A DNA stretch of 64,000 nt from Tomitella cavernea (GCF_016599145.1 NZ_JAENKO010000023.1:1-64000), one strand, 5' to 3'; positions 18,535 through 27,879 are shown, numbered from the stretch's first letter. Translations and numbers: made by a program. The notes: a model not told the origin generated them from the letters alone.

Positions 18535-19215
18535 ATGCCCGCCCCAGTGGAACCCCGGCTGTTCGCCCTCCCCTCCCCGCCGTCGAGCGCGCGCGGCCTG
18601 CGCACCCGCGCGGCCCTGGTCGCGGCGGCGCGGGCCGTGTTCGAGCGCATGGGCTTCCTCGACGCCCGGCTCATCGACATCACCACCGAGGCGCAGTGCT
18701 CGGCGGGCACCTTCTACAACTATTTCGACAGCAAGGAACAGATCTTCTCCGCCGTGCTCGAGCAGGCGAAGGAGGAGATGATGCACCCGGGCACGGCGCG
18801 GGTGCCGGACGATGCGGACCCGGCGACGGTGATCGAGGCGAGCACCCGCGCCTACCTCATCGCCTACCAGCGCAACGCCAAGCTCATGGGCCTGATGGAG
18901 CAGGTGGCCGGCATCTCGCCGGAGTTCCGGCGGCTGCGGCATGAACGCGCCGAGGCGTTCGTCGCCCGCAACGCGCGCTCTATCGCCAACCTGCAGGCGC
19001 GCGGGCTCGCCGATCCGGAGGTGGACGCCGACCTGGCCTCGCGCACGCTGTCCGGGATGATCAGCCGCGTCGCGTTCTCGTACTTTGTGGCCGACGTGGA
19101 GCTGGACGAGTATCCGCGGGCGGACCTGGACGAGATCGTGCGCACGGCCAGCCGGCTGTGGGTGAACGCGCTGCGCATCCCGGAGTCGGATCCGGGAGGG
19201 AAGGAACAGTCATGA
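18535..19215 (+). CDS. TetR-family regulator (paralogue 1)
   Basis: The product has 226 residues. The helix-turn-helix region runs RTRAALVAAARAVFERMGF, then IDITTEAQCSAGTFYNYFDSKEQIF. The C-terminal half (RAYLIAYQRNAKLMGLMEQVAGI, then RHERAEAFVARNARSIANLQARGLAD) closely matches the TetR at 36064-36846, so the two are paralogues. Both are associated with the 22-bp sites, making these proteins the obvious candidate binders. It sits between the MFS gene and a HAD gene that overlaps its stop by four bases. Confidence 0.83.
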   Translation: MPAPVEPRLFALPSPPSSARGLRTRAALVAAARAVFERMGFLDARLIDITTEAQCSAGTFYNYFDSKEQIFSAVLEQAKEEMMHPGTARVPDDADPATVIEASTRAYLIAYQRNAKLMGLMEQVAGISPEFRRLRHERAEAFVARNARSIANLQARGLADPEVDADLASRTLSGMISRVAFSYFVADVELDEYPRADLDEIVRTASRLWVNALRIPESDPGGKEQS

Positions 19216-19850
19216 TGGACGGCGCATCGGCATCGCAGGTGACGGCCGTGTTCGTCGACTTCGGCGGCGTGCTCACCACCAGCGTGCTCGACTCGTTCGC
19301 GGAGTTCGGGGCGCAGTACGGCCAGCCGGACCTCCCCGTGCGCCTGCTCACCACCGACGAGGCGTCCCGCAGGCTGATCTCGGAGCACGAACGGGGCCTG
19401 ATCGGCGCGGACGAGTTCGAGCAGGGTTTCGCCAAGCGACTGCGCGCGCACGGCGTGGACGTGGCCGCAGACGGCCTGCAGGAGCGGATGAAGGCCGGGC
19501 TGCGGCCGGACGAGGCGATGACCGCGCTGGTCATGGGCCTGCGGTCGGCCGGGGTGCCGGTGGCGCTGGTGTCCAACGCCTTCGGCCGCGACTCCTACGC
19601 GGGCGTCGACCTGGACGCGCTGGCCGACGCGGTGGTGGTCTCGTCGGACGTGGGCGTGCGCAAGCCGTCGCGCAAGATGTACGAGGTGGCGTGCGAGCGG
19701 CTGGCCGTCGCGCCGGAGCAGGCGGTGATGATCGACGACCTGCAGCAGAACCTCGACGGCGCCGCGCGGCTGGGCATCGCCGGGGTGCTGCACACCTCGG
19801 CGCGGGACACCGAGCGTCAACTGGCCGAACGGTTCGGCATCACGCGGTAG
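19212..19850 (+). CDS. HAD-IA hydrolase, ACAD10 N-terminal-like
   Basis: The product is about 212 residues. HAD motif I is VFVDFGGVLT, motif II lies near VALVSNAFG, motif III is RKPSRKMYEVAC and motif IV is VMIDDLQQNLDGA. This subgroup (soluble epoxide hydrolase N-domain/ACAD10 N-domain type) hydrolyses small phosphate esters. In human ACAD10 this domain is fused to an APH kinase and an acyl-CoA dehydrogenase. Separate kinase and dehydrogenase genes of that kind occur at 38846-42007 under the same operator motif, which suggests a shared pathway. The start overlaps the TetR stop. Confidence 0.78.
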   Translation: MMDGASASQVTAVFVDFGGVLTTSVLDSFAEFGAQYGQPDLPVRLLTTDEASRRLISEHERGLIGADEFEQGFAKRLRAHGVDVAADGLQERMKAGLRPDEAMTALVMGLRSAGVPVALVSNAFGRDSYAGVDLDALADAVVVSSDVGVRKPSRKMYEVACERLAVAPEQAVMIDDLQQNLDGAARLGIAGVLHTSARDTERQLAERFGITR

Positions 19851-21498
19851 CGGCGTGGGCGCCGGGCACCCGCCGACCGCCGATCCAGGTCCCCAGTACG
19901 CGGATGGCGCCGAGGGCGCCCGGGTCCACGGCCGTCGGGTCGTCGCTGAGCAGCACGAAGTCCGCCAGCTTCCCCGGTTCGATGGAGCCCGCCTCGTGCT
20001 CGGAGTGCAGCTGCCATGCCGCGTGGATGGTCTGCGCCCGTATTGCCTCGCGCACCGATACCCCGTACTGCGCGCCCAGCACGGTGCCGCCGCGGGAGGT
20101 CCGATCCACCGCAGTCTGCATGTTGAGCAGCGGGCTCTCCGGGGTGACGGGCGGGTCGTTGTGCAGCGAGAACCGCATGCCGCACGCCTCGGCCGCGCCG
20201 GCCGGCACCCACGCGTCGGCGCGCTCGCCGAAGAACTCCCGCAGCACCTCGCCGTAGTAGTAGATGTGCGCGGGGAAGAACGAGATGGTCACGCCCAGGC
20301 CGGCGGCCCGGCGCACCTGCTCCGGGGTGATGCTGCCGCAGTGCTCCATGCGCAGCCGGAACTCCGTGCCCGGGTTCTCGCCCTGCACCGTCTCGTACAC
20401 GCCCAGCACGGAGTCGACGGCGACGTCGCCGTGCACGTGGCAGGCGATCTGCCAGCCCTGGCCCATGTACCGGCGGCACAGCTCCAGCAGCTGCTCGGCT
20501 GTGTAGTTGGCGCAGCCGCGATGCCCCTCCGTCACGCCGATGACATCGGTGGCGTGCCCGGCGTGGTAGGCGAAGCTGGTGGCGATGTTGCCGATCCATG
20601 GCGAGCCGTCCGACCAGATCTTCACGCCCACCGGGCGGAAGAACGGGTCGGCCTCGTCGCCGTGGGGGATGGTCTCGCGGATGCCGGAGATCTCGTAGGC
20701 GCGCATGCGCACCGGTGCGGTGCCGGCGGCGTAGTACGCGCGCACGGCCGCCTCGGCGTCGGGGCTGAAGGCCAGGTCGCCGGTCATCGTCACGCCCGCC
20801 GCGGCCGAGATCTCCAGCGCCGCCTGCAGCCGGGCGCCGAACGTGCCCTCCGGGATCTGCGCGCCGGGGCCCATGATGATGCCGGCCGCGGGGAACTCGC
20901 GGCCCTCCCCTGTGGGCTCACCGTCCGCGTCGCGTACATACACCGATCCGGCCGGGTCGGGGGTGTCGCGGGTGATGCCCAGCCGGTCCATCGCGGCGTC
21001 GTTGGCCCACGCGGCATGGCCGGAGTAGTGCATCACCGACAGCGGGATGCGCGGTGACAGCTCGGTGAGCAGGGCGCGTGAGAGCGGGGGCAGTTCGTCG
21101 TTGAGCAGCGGGTCCCAGCCCGACGCGGTGACCCACCCGTCCTCCGGCGCGGCGGCGACGGCCTCGTGCAGTCGCGTCAGCACGGCCTCCGCCGACGGGC
21201 ACACCGCGGCGCGCAGGTCCACGGCGCCCGGCCCGGCCATCACCATCTCGGCGGTGGGATGCCCGTGCGCTTCGACGAACCCCGGCAGCAGGGTGGCGCC
21301 GTCCAGCTCGACGGTCTCGGTGTCCGGGCCCGCGAGCGCGAGGACGTCCGCGCGCGTGCCCACCCGCAGGATGCGGCCGTCGGCGACGGCCACCGCCTCA
21401 GCCGTGGAGAACGCGTCGTCCACGGTGTGCACGGTGCCGCCGAGGAACACCGTGTCTGCGGTCGGAGTGCCGGATGCCGACGGTGCGTAGTGGGTCAT
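19840..21498 (-). CDS. YtcJ-like amidohydrolase
   Basis: The product has 552 residues of the metal-dependent amidohydrolase superfamily, YtcJ/AepA branch. The first metal site is PGFVEAHGHPT near residue 75. Later landmarks are KIWSDGSPWIGN, QIACHVHGDVAVD and the C-terminal IEPGKLADFVLLSDDPT, the composite-domain strand typical of the family. Reported activities are amide or N-acyl hydrolysis; the substrate here is unknown. Its 3' end overlaps the HAD gene by eleven bases in convergent orientation. Confidence 0.82.
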   Translation of the reverse strand: MTHYAPSASGTPTADTVFLGGTVHTVDDAFSTAEAVAVADGRILRVGTRADVLALAGPDTETVELDGATLLPGFVEAHGHPTAEMVMAGPGAVDLRAAVCPSAEAVLTRLHEAVAAAPEDGWVTASGWDPLLNDELPPLSRALLTELSPRIPLSVMHYSGHAAWANDAAMDRLGITRDTPDPAGSVYVRDADGEPTGEGREFPAAGIIMGPGAQIPEGTFGARLQAALEISAAAGVTMTGDLAFSPDAEAAVRAYYAAGTAPVRMRAYEISGIRETIPHGDEADPFFRPVGVKIWSDGSPWIGNIATSFAYHAGHATDVIGVTEGHRGCANYTAEQLLELCRRYMGQGWQIACHVHGDVAVDSVLGVYETVQGENPGTEFRLRMEHCGSITPEQVRRAAGLGVTISFFPAHIYYYGEVLREFFGERADAWVPAGAAEACGMRFSLHNDPPVTPESPLLNMQTAVDRTSRGGTVLGAQYGVSVREAIRAQTIHAAWQLHSEHEAGSIEPGKLADFVLLSDDPTAVDPGALGAIRVLGTWIGGRRVPGAHAATA

Positions 21499-21582
21499 GT
21501 CCTCATTGTCGGCCGTTGCGCCGCCGCATGCGTGAGGATCCCGCTCTCCGGCACGGCGCGATCCTCCGCGTGGCGGCCGCGG

Positions 21583-21720
21583 TCAGGCGATCCGCAGCAT
21601 GAGCTTGCCGGTGTTGGCTCCGTCGAACAGCTTGTTCAGCGTGGCGCCGGGGTCTTCGTCGATCGGATGGCAGCCGATGAACGTCATCATGTGGTGGATG
21701 GCGGCGTTGGGGATGGATCG
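21583..21720 (-). pseudogene. C-terminal remnant of an MDR-type reductase
   Basis: The minus strand encodes about 45 residues ending FDGANTGKLMLRIA before a stop at 21583. The ending NTGKLMLR matches the C-termini of medium-chain dehydrogenase/quinone reductases (compare NFGKLVVRV in the gene at 51367). No N-terminal part is found upstream, where the DNA falls into other frames. It is best read as a decayed fragment left between the amidohydrolase and the lower-GC serine hydrolase. Confidence 0.5.
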
Positions 21721-21875
21721 CGCCGAGCTGGACGATTCGGCCGACGATGTCGGCGTGACGCGTCAGTTGGGCTTCACGGCGGGACCGGTCGCCCATCGTC
21801 AGCCGCCGTCTCCCTACCCGCCTTGCCTCTCTTCAACGCCTGTGCTGTTGCTACGAACACATGACGCCGCCCCCC

Positions 21876-23033
21876 TCATGCTTCGTTCAGTATTCTGTAG
21901 AACGTGTCGATGTATTGCTCGGTCCTATCCGAGCCCAGAATCCCGGGGCCCATCTTGTTCATCATGTAGGAGAACGTCACCCGGCGGTCCAGATCCATGA
22001 CGATCTGGGATCCGCCCCAGCCTCCCCAGAAGCAGATCTTCCCCTCCGGGATGAACGGGATGGTTTCCGGAAGCGGGAGGGCGTATCCGATGCCGCGGCG
22101 CAGGGGCATGCCGAGGACCAGGTCGGTGCCGTTCGACTGCTCGTCGAAGATCAGATCGATCGTGGATTGCGACAGCAACCGATTCCCGTCGACAGTCCCT
22201 CCCGATGTGATCGCCGACATGATCCGCGCGACAGAACGCGCGTTTCCATGGCCATTGAGTGCCCCCATATCCGCTCGGCGCCACGCATCCGTGTTGGCGG
22301 CCTCAGCATTGGCGGGCGGTCCGGTGAACGTTTTGAGCATGGGGCTGTCCGCATCGAGCGTGTCGAGTTCCAATGGCAGCGGCGGTGGTGGCACGATCTC
22401 CGCGACGCGTCCGCGGTCGCGGTCACTGGCGCCAATCTGGAAATCCGCTCCGAGTGGACCGGAGATCTCGGTGGCGACGAACTCTTTGAGGGACTTCCCG
22501 GTGACCCGGCGGATGATCTCCCCGATCAGGTGGCCTTGGTTGTGCGCGTGATAGCCGGATGCGGTACCAGGTTCCCACCAGGGAGCCTGTGTGGCGAGAA
22601 GCGTGACGGCGGACTCCCAGTCGTACATGTCTTCGGTCGTGAACGGTTGCTCCCAGCCGGACACCCCCGATGTGTGCGCGAGGAAATGCCGGACCTCCAC
22701 CTTCTCTTTGCCGTTGGCGGCAAACTCCGGCCAGTATCTGCTCACCGGTGCGTTCAGATCGATCAATCCGCGGTCGACCAGCATCAGCGCAGCAAGGCAG
22801 GTGACGGTCTTGGTGGTCGACCAGACATTGACGATCGTATTCTCCTCCCATGGCAGGGTGCGTTTCGCGTTGCGGTATCCGCCCCACAGGTCCACGACCC
22901 GCTCCCCGTCGATGTCGACGAAGATCGACGCTCCCAGCTCGGTGCCCTGGCGGAGGTTTTCTTCCAGTGCGGCGCGTACCGGTTCGAATCGCCCTGCACA
23001 GGCGCCCTGTACTGCGGAAGTCGACTCAGTCAT
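21876..23033 (-). CDS. Serine hydrolase of the beta-lactamase/esterase EstB family
   Basis: The product has 385 residues. The catalytic S-x-x-K is in NVWSTTKTVTC, about residue 70, and the second motif Tyr is in SGYHAHNQGHL. An early VRAALEENLRQGTELGASIFVDIDG strand is typical of beta-lactamase-fold esterases. There is no signal peptide, which favours a cytosolic esterase over a resistance enzyme. Base composition is near 58-60% GC, against about 70% around it. Together with the gene fragment at its 3' side, this suggests more recent acquisition. Confidence 0.83.
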   Translation of the reverse strand: MTESTSAVQGACAGRFEPVRAALEENLRQGTELGASIFVDIDGERVVDLWGGYRNAKRTLPWEENTIVNVWSTTKTVTCLAALMLVDRGLIDLNAPVSRYWPEFAANGKEKVEVRHFLAHTSGVSGWEQPFTTEDMYDWESAVTLLATQAPWWEPGTASGYHAHNQGHLIGEIIRRVTGKSLKEFVATEISGPLGADFQIGASDRDRGRVAEIVPPPPLPLELDTLDADSPMLKTFTGPPANAEAANTDAWRRADMGALNGHGNARSVARIMSAITSGGTVDGNRLLSQSTIDLIFDEQSNGTDLVLGMPLRRGIGYALPLPETIPFIPEGKICFWGGWGGSQIVMDLDRRVTFSYMMNKMGPGILGSDRTEQYIDTFYRILNEA

Positions 23034-23193
23034 CGTGGCTTCTCCTTCTGCTTTCGATAGCGTTTCGGATGCGGACAGGTCACGCGTGTCGATGTTCTGT
23101 CTGCTGAGGATCGATTCCGATCGGAGTGATCAGATTGCGTGTCGAGTCCAGTGGAATGCAGTGCGAATCGGCGGGTGAATTGGCAGGTCGGCC

Positions 23194-24726
23194 CTATGCC
23201 CGGTCCGTACGCTCGTGCGTCGGCCCCCGCAGCCCGGCGCGATCGATGGCGCGTTTGAGGATCTTGCCCGTCGCCCCCTTGGGCAGCGAGTCGGTGAACC
23301 GGACGAGCCGCGGAACCTTGTAGGCGGACAGCCGCTCCCAGCACCAGGCATCGATCGCGTCCGCGTCGGCGCAGGATCCGGGGCGGACGACGATGAGCGC
23401 CGCCACCTCCTCGCCGTAGTGGTCGTCGGGCACGCCGACCACGGCCGCCTCCACCACGTCGGGGTGCGCGTAGAGCACCTCCTCCACCTCGCCCGGGTAC
23501 ACGTTGTAGCCGCCGCGGATGACGAGGTCCTTGAGCCGGTCGACGATGCGCAGGTCGCCCTCGTCGTCGAGCACGCCCAGGTCGCCGGTGCGGAACCAGC
23601 CGTCGCGCAGTGCGGCCTCGGTCGCGTCGGGGCGGTTCCAGTACCCGGTGGTGACGGTGGGGCCCTGGACGAACACCTCGCCCACCTCGCCGGGCGGGCA
23701 CGCGTGGCCCTCGATGGGGTCGCGGATCTCCACCGCCATGCGGGTCATGGGCGCGCCGACGGAACCGATCTTGCCCCCCTTGTCGATGTCGTTGAACGTG
23801 GCGATGGCGGCCGTCTCGGTGAGCCCGTAGCCCTCGAGGAGGGTGCAGCCGAACTTCGCCTCGAACGCCCGGGCCACTTCACCCGGAAGTGAGGCCCCAC
23901 CGGAGACGGCGACGCGCAGACTCGCGAAATCCGCGGGCGAGGCGTCGGAGGCGGCGTGCAGCATGGCGTTCCACATGGTGGGCACGCCGCACATGATGGT
24001 GAGCTTGTCGCGCCGCAGCATCTTGATCATCGCCACCGGGTCGAAACGCGGCAGCAGCGACAGCATGCCGCCGCCGCAGAAGGTCGCCATCATCACCGAC
24101 GCCTGCCCGAACACGTGGAACAGCGGCAGCCCGGTGCCAGTGCGGTCGTCGGCCCCGCCGCGGGCGCCGTGTGCGCCGATCTCGCCCGCCGCCAGCAGGT
24201 TGTCCACCGTGATCTGGGCGCCCTTGGGACGGCCGGTGGTGCCCGAGGTGTAGAGGATGGCGCAGGTGTCGTCGGCTTCGCGGTCCACCACGTCGATATC
24301 CGTACTTGTGGCCGTTTTTTGCGCGGCGGCGGGGTCCATTGACGGCAGCGCCCGGTACGGCACGCCCGCGGTGCCGGCGCCGTCGGCGACGGCCGGGCCC
24401 AGCCCGTGCCAGCCCACGGCCAGCGTCGCGCTGGAATCGGACAAGTAGTACTCCACCTCGGCGGCCGTGGACATCGTGTTGACCGGCACCGCGATGGCGC
24501 CCACCGCCTGGATGCCCAGGTAGGCGACGATGAACTCGGGTGTGGTGGGCGCGGCCAGGAGGACCCTGTCGCCGGTGGTGATGCCGTCGCGGCGCAGCGC
24601 CGCACCGTAGGCGAGGGCGGCCGCATACAGCCGTCCGTAACTCCAGTCGGTGGCGCCCTCGCGCACGACGGTCTTGTCCGGGCTGTCCGCGGCGTGGCGG
24701 CGGACGGGGTCGATGACGTTGGGCAT
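23194..24726 (-). CDS. Class I acyl-CoA ligase (FadD-like)
   Basis: The product has 510 residues. ANL motifs are ILYTSGTTGRPKGA, LLEGYGLTETAAIA, WFRTGDLGVLDDEGDLRIVDRLKD and the terminal lysine in LPKGATGKILKR. The ATG at 24726 with AAAGGTG upstream gives the family N-terminus; a longer reading frame beyond it is not coding. A perfect copy of the 22-bp regulon operator lies 59 bases upstream, so this ligase probably activates the acid that the regulon degrades. Confidence 0.87.
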   Translation of the reverse strand: MPNVIDPVRRHAADSPDKTVVREGATDWSYGRLYAAALAYGAALRRDGITTGDRVLLAAPTTPEFIVAYLGIQAVGAIAVPVNTMSTAAEVEYYLSDSSATLAVGWHGLGPAVADGAGTAGVPYRALPSMDPAAAQKTATSTDIDVVDREADDTCAILYTSGTTGRPKGAQITVDNLLAAGEIGAHGARGGADDRTGTGLPLFHVFGQASVMMATFCGGGMLSLLPRFDPVAMIKMLRRDKLTIMCGVPTMWNAMLHAASDASPADFASLRVAVSGGASLPGEVARAFEAKFGCTLLEGYGLTETAAIATFNDIDKGGKIGSVGAPMTRMAVEIRDPIEGHACPPGEVGEVFVQGPTVTTGYWNRPDATEAALRDGWFRTGDLGVLDDEGDLRIVDRLKDLVIRGGYNVYPGEVEEVLYAHPDVVEAAVVGVPDDHYGEEVAALIVVRPGSCADADAIDAWCWERLSAYKVPRLVRFTDSLPKGATGKILKRAIDRAGLRGPTHERTDRA

Positions 24727-24784
24727 GGTCACCTTTCGGAGGACGGACCCGGGAGCGCGTCGACGGCGCGGCCGACGGGCCGAG

Positions 24785-24806
24785 TTGAAGTTGACGACAA
24801 CTTCAA
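24785..24806. promoter_or_regulatory. 22-bp regulon site (copy 2), before the fadD-like gene
   Basis: This is the best palindrome of the set: the 10-bp arms GTTGAAGTTG and CAACTTCAAC flank ACGA (24784-24807). It lies in the 146-bp gap between the acyl-CoA ligase start and the MBL gene end, as expected for a TetR-type operator. Confidence 0.75.
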
Positions 24807-24872
24807 CAATAGCGCGTAGTGAGAGTTGCGTCACTACCCGGATGCGGGTGCGCCCGCGGCGGCGCGTGCCCG

Positions 24873-25739
24873 CTACACGCCCAGCACTCCGCGGCGCGTG
24901 AGCTCGGCCAGGTGGTCGGCGCACATCGTGCGTTCCACCGCGTCGGCGTAGACGGGCCGCGGGCCGGGCCGGAAGATCACGCCGCGCCCAACCAGCGCAT
25001 CGGCCGTGGCGTGGCCCTGGGCCACCAGGTCCAGCAGCCGCCGCTCGCGCTGGTCCAGCACGGCGGAGTGCGCGGCGAGGGCGGCCTGGTAATCGTCGCG
25101 GTCGGTGTACGGGCCCTTGTGGTGGTACGGCGCGTACACCGCGGCCTCCATTGCGGCGCACGCGGCGAGCGTCGCGCGCGTGTCGGCCAGGCTGGAGCCG
25201 GCGTCGCCGTACATGGGCCCGAACGACGACATATCCACGTCCGCCAGGTACAGCACCCCGTCGGGCTCGATCATGAACCCGCAGTGCCCGGCGGTGTGAC
25301 CGGGCAGCGGCACGACGCGGATCGTCACGCCGCCGCCCACCTCGAAGACGGCACCGTCGCCGAACGCGGTCGCGTCCGGGAGTGCCGACCAGGAGAACTC
25401 CTCGACCATGTCGTGCTCCCAGCCGCCCGGCTCCACGCCGAGAGCCGCGCGGAACTCGTCCCACGAGCGCACGGCCTCGGCGTCGCGCACGTGCACGGCG
25501 ACCTGTCCGCGGTGCGCGCCGGCGCCTACGACGTGGTCCTCGTGGTAGTGGCTGAGCAACAGCAGGTCGCACGCGGAGACGTCGGTGCCGAAGGTGGAGT
25601 CGATGATGACGGTGGTGTCGCCCGCCGTCACCCGCAGCGGATTGCCGGCCGGATACTTGCCGCCGCGGGGCCCGCGCAGCTGCGTGACGTGCGGGCTCAG
25701 GCTGAGCTCGCGGCCCGCCGGGGTGTCCTGGTCGCTCAT
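24873..25739 (-). CDS. MBL-fold metallo-hydrolase
   Basis: The product has 288 residues. The metallo-beta-lactamase motif LLSHYHEDHVVG has the H-x-H-x-D-H pattern, and the later ligands are in PLPGHTAGHCGF and YLADVDMSSFGPMYGD. The C-terminal winged region (RRLLDLVAQGHATADALVGRG) matches MBL hydrolases of the LACTB2/acyl-thioesterase-like group. The start overlaps the upstream TetR stop (ATGA), so the two form an operon. A hydrolytic role on a thioester or lactone is plausible from context only. Confidence 0.8.
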   Translation of the reverse strand: MSDQDTPAGRELSLSPHVTQLRGPRGGKYPAGNPLRVTAGDTTVIIDSTFGTDVSACDLLLLSHYHEDHVVGAGAHRGQVAVHVRDAEAVRSWDEFRAALGVEPGGWEHDMVEEFSWSALPDATAFGDGAVFEVGGGVTIRVVPLPGHTAGHCGFMIEPDGVLYLADVDMSSFGPMYGDAGSSLADTRATLAACAAMEAAVYAPYHHKGPYTDRDDYQAALAAHSAVLDQRERRLLDLVAQGHATADALVGRGVIFRPGPRPVYADAVERTMCADHLAELTRRGVLGV

Positions 25740-26431
25740 CGCGTCGCCGCGTCCTTTCCTGATCGGGTCTGCCGCGTATCCGTGCAGCCGACGATGCGCA
25801 GTGCCATGTCGGCGTAGCCGCGTGCCACCGTCTCCGGGCTCCACCGGCCGTGCGGGCGGTACCAGCGGGCGATGTCGATGCCCAGCGACAGCAGGGCCAG
25901 GGCGGCGAAATCACGGTCGGGCGTGTCGAAGACGCCCGCCGTGATGCCCCGCGCCACCAGGGTGCGGACCTCGTGTTCGATGTCCCGTCGCATCTCGCGG
26001 ATCTCCGTGAAGTGTTCGGGCGTGAGGGATCCCAACTCGTAGTTGACGATGCGCGCGCGGGTGCTGCCGCGGGCGTGCTGCAGGGCGTAGTCGTGCACCA
26101 GCGTGCGCAGAGCGGTGGCGGGGTCGTCCGAGGAGGCCGCGGCCGAGCGCACGGTGTGCAGCGCCTCCCGGTGGCCTGCCCTGGAGATGACGTAGAGCAA
26201 CTCCTCTTTGGATCGGTGGTGCACGTACAGCGCGGCCGGGCTCATGCCGGCGGCGGCCGCGATGTCGCGGGTGGTGGTGCCCGCGAACCCCTTCTCCGCG
26301 AATGCGGCGGTGGCGGCCTCGGCGAGCCTGTCCCGGGTGGCCGCGGCGCGGTCGGGTTCGGGGCCCGTACCGCCTCCGTGCACCGCCCTGTCCCCCTGCC
26401 CGGTGGCCCCGGTGTGCTCGTCGTTGTTCAT
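25736..26431 (-). CDS. TetR-family regulator
   Basis: The product has 231 residues. The helix-turn-helix is TTTRDIAAAAGMSPAALYVHHRSKEELLYVI. The C-terminal domain (VHDYALQHARGSTRARIVNYELGSLTPEHF) is of the TetR_C type common next to fatty-acid genes in actinobacteria. It is divergent from the SDR at 26608, and the palindrome at 26502-26517 is its likely operator. It is not close to the two paralogous TetR proteins elsewhere in the window. Confidence 0.83.
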   Translation of the reverse strand: MNNDEHTGATGQGDRAVHGGGTGPEPDRAAATRDRLAEAATAAFAEKGFAGTTTRDIAAAAGMSPAALYVHHRSKEELLYVISRAGHREALHTVRSAAASSDDPATALRTLVHDYALQHARGSTRARIVNYELGSLTPEHFTEIREMRRDIEHEVRTLVARGITAGVFDTPDRDFAALALLSLGIDIARWYRPHGRWSPETVARGYADMALRIVGCTDTRQTRSGKDAATR

Positions 26432-26501
26432 CGCGGCTCCCCATCCGGCCCGGAGGCGCGGTCGACTCTTGACGCGCCCCGTGTCGTGCGTCACGATGAG
26501 T

Positions 26502-26517
26502 CTAAGCAAGCGCTTAG
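26502..26517. promoter_or_regulatory. TetR operator CTAAGC-AAGC-GCTTAG
   Basis: The perfect 6-bp arms CTAAGC and GCTTAG flank AAGC in the divergent gap between the TetR gene at 26431 and the SDR gene at 26608. The AAGCGCTTAG core is typical of actinobacterial TetR operators of lipid genes. Confidence 0.65.
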
Positions 26518-26607
26518 TAACCTGCAATCCGGCTTTGCGTCCGGAATCGCGGTCATCTGTCCCGGTCCCCACAACGGGGCGTGGAGCGGCCCCACAGGAG
26601 GATCTGC

Positions 26608-27363
26608 ATGAACGATTCCAGAATCGCCATCGTCACGGGCGCAGCGCGCGGCATCGGCGCCGGTGTGGCCGAACGGCTCGCAGCGGACGGGCACGCCGTC
26701 GCGGTGCTCGACCTGGACGAGGCGGCCTGCCGCCCGGTGGCCGGGCGGATCGAATCCGCGGGCGGCCGCGCGCTGGCAGTGGGGGCCGACGTCTCCGACG
26801 AGGCCGCCGCCACCGCCGCCGTCGAAAGGGTGGCCGCCGAGCTGGGCGCGCCGACGATCCTGGTCAACAACGCCGGCATCATCCGCGACAACCTGCTGTT
26901 CAAGATGAGCGTCGCCGATTGGGACGCGGTGCTGGCCGTGCACCTGCGCGGGGCGTTCCTCATGTCGAGGGCGGCGCAGGCGCACATGACCCAGGCCGGC
27001 TGGGGGCGCATCGTCAACCTGTCCAGCACCTCGGCGCTGGGCAACCGCGGCCAGGCCAACTACGCGGCGGCGAAGGCCGGCATGCAGGGCTTCACCAAGA
27101 CGCTCGCGCTGGAGCTGGGCAAGTTCGGGGTGACGGCCAACGCCATCGCCCCCGGGTTCATCGAGACCGAGATGACGATGGCGACGGCCGAGCGCATCGG
27201 GGCGCCCTTCGACGAGTTCAAGGCGCACATGGCCAAGGAGATCCCGGTGGCGCGCACCGGCGTGCCGGCGGACATCGCGCACGCGGTGTCGTTCTTCGCG
27301 AGTGAAGGCGCCGGATACGTCTCCGGCCAGGTGCTATACGTGGCGGGAGGGCCCAAGGTATGA
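26608..27363 (+). CDS. SDR oxidoreductase, FabG-like
   Basis: The product has 251 residues. The cofactor motif is TGAARGIGAG and the structural motif is NNAG. The catalytic Ser, Tyr and Lys lie in NLSSTSALGNRGQANYAAAKAG, and the C-terminus is SGQVLYVAGG. It is likely a 3-hydroxyacyl-CoA or ACP dehydrogenase. AGGAGG lies just before the ATG. It leads an SDR-MaoC-acyl-CoA dehydrogenase group controlled from the divergent TetR promoter. Confidence 0.85.
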   Translation: MNDSRIAIVTGAARGIGAGVAERLAADGHAVAVLDLDEAACRPVAGRIESAGGRALAVGADVSDEAAATAAVERVAAELGAPTILVNNAGIIRDNLLFKMSVADWDAVLAVHLRGAFLMSRAAQAHMTQAGWGRIVNLSSTSALGNRGQANYAAAKAGMQGFTKTLALELGKFGVTANAIAPGFIETEMTMATAERIGAPFDEFKAHMAKEIPVARTGVPADIAHAVSFFASEGAGYVSGQVLYVAGGPKV

Positions 27364-27806
27364 GGATCTTCGACGGCATCCCCGCGGCCTCGGCGGCGGC
27401 TGGGGTACTCCGAGTGGCACACGGTCACCCAGGAGCAGATCGACACCTTCGCCGAGGCCACGGGCGATCACCAGTGGATCCACGTGGACCAGGAGAAGGC
27501 GGCGCAGGGGCCTTTCGGCACCACTATCGCGCACGGATTCCTCACCCTGAGTCTGGTTCCCATGCTGGCCGGGGAGGTCTACGCGGTCGAGGGCATCGCG
27601 ATGGGCATCAACTACCGGGCCAACCGGCTGCGCTTCCCGTCCACCGTGCCCGCGGGCTCGCGCGTGCGGACGGACGTGGAGCTGCTCGCGGTGGAGCCCT
27701 CCGGTCAGGGGGCCAGGCGGTGACGCGGGTGACCGTCGAGCGCGAGGGCGGCGACAAGCCCGCGTGTGTCGTCAAGATGGTCAGCGTCGTCGTCCCCGCC
27801 ACCTGA
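27360..27806 (+). pseudogene. MaoC-type (R)-enoyl-CoA hydratase, two frameshifts
   Basis: The gene starts MRIFDGIPAAS in one frame at 27360. It continues as SEWHTVTQEQIDTFAEATGD with the hydratase motif (Asp and His of GDHQWIH) in a second frame from about 27405. It then returns to the first frame near 27715 for the end, VTVEREGGDKPACVVKMVS. All parts of a MaoC hydratase are present and adjacent, but no single frame reads through. The second shift is at a run of five G. It is either a recently inactivated gene or carries sequencing errors. The start overlaps the SDR stop, as a functional operon member would. Confidence 0.75.
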
Positions 27807-27879
27807 TGACCGCCCGGCGGCCTGGCGCCCGGACGCTCTGGCGGCCCCGCCCCGAACGTTCGACAACCCTGGAGCAACC

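Noticed and set aside
24727-25914. N-terminal extension of the acyl-CoA ligase to 906 residues
   Set aside because: The extension is a shifted-frame shadow of the MBL hydrolase gene. The family start lies at 24726.
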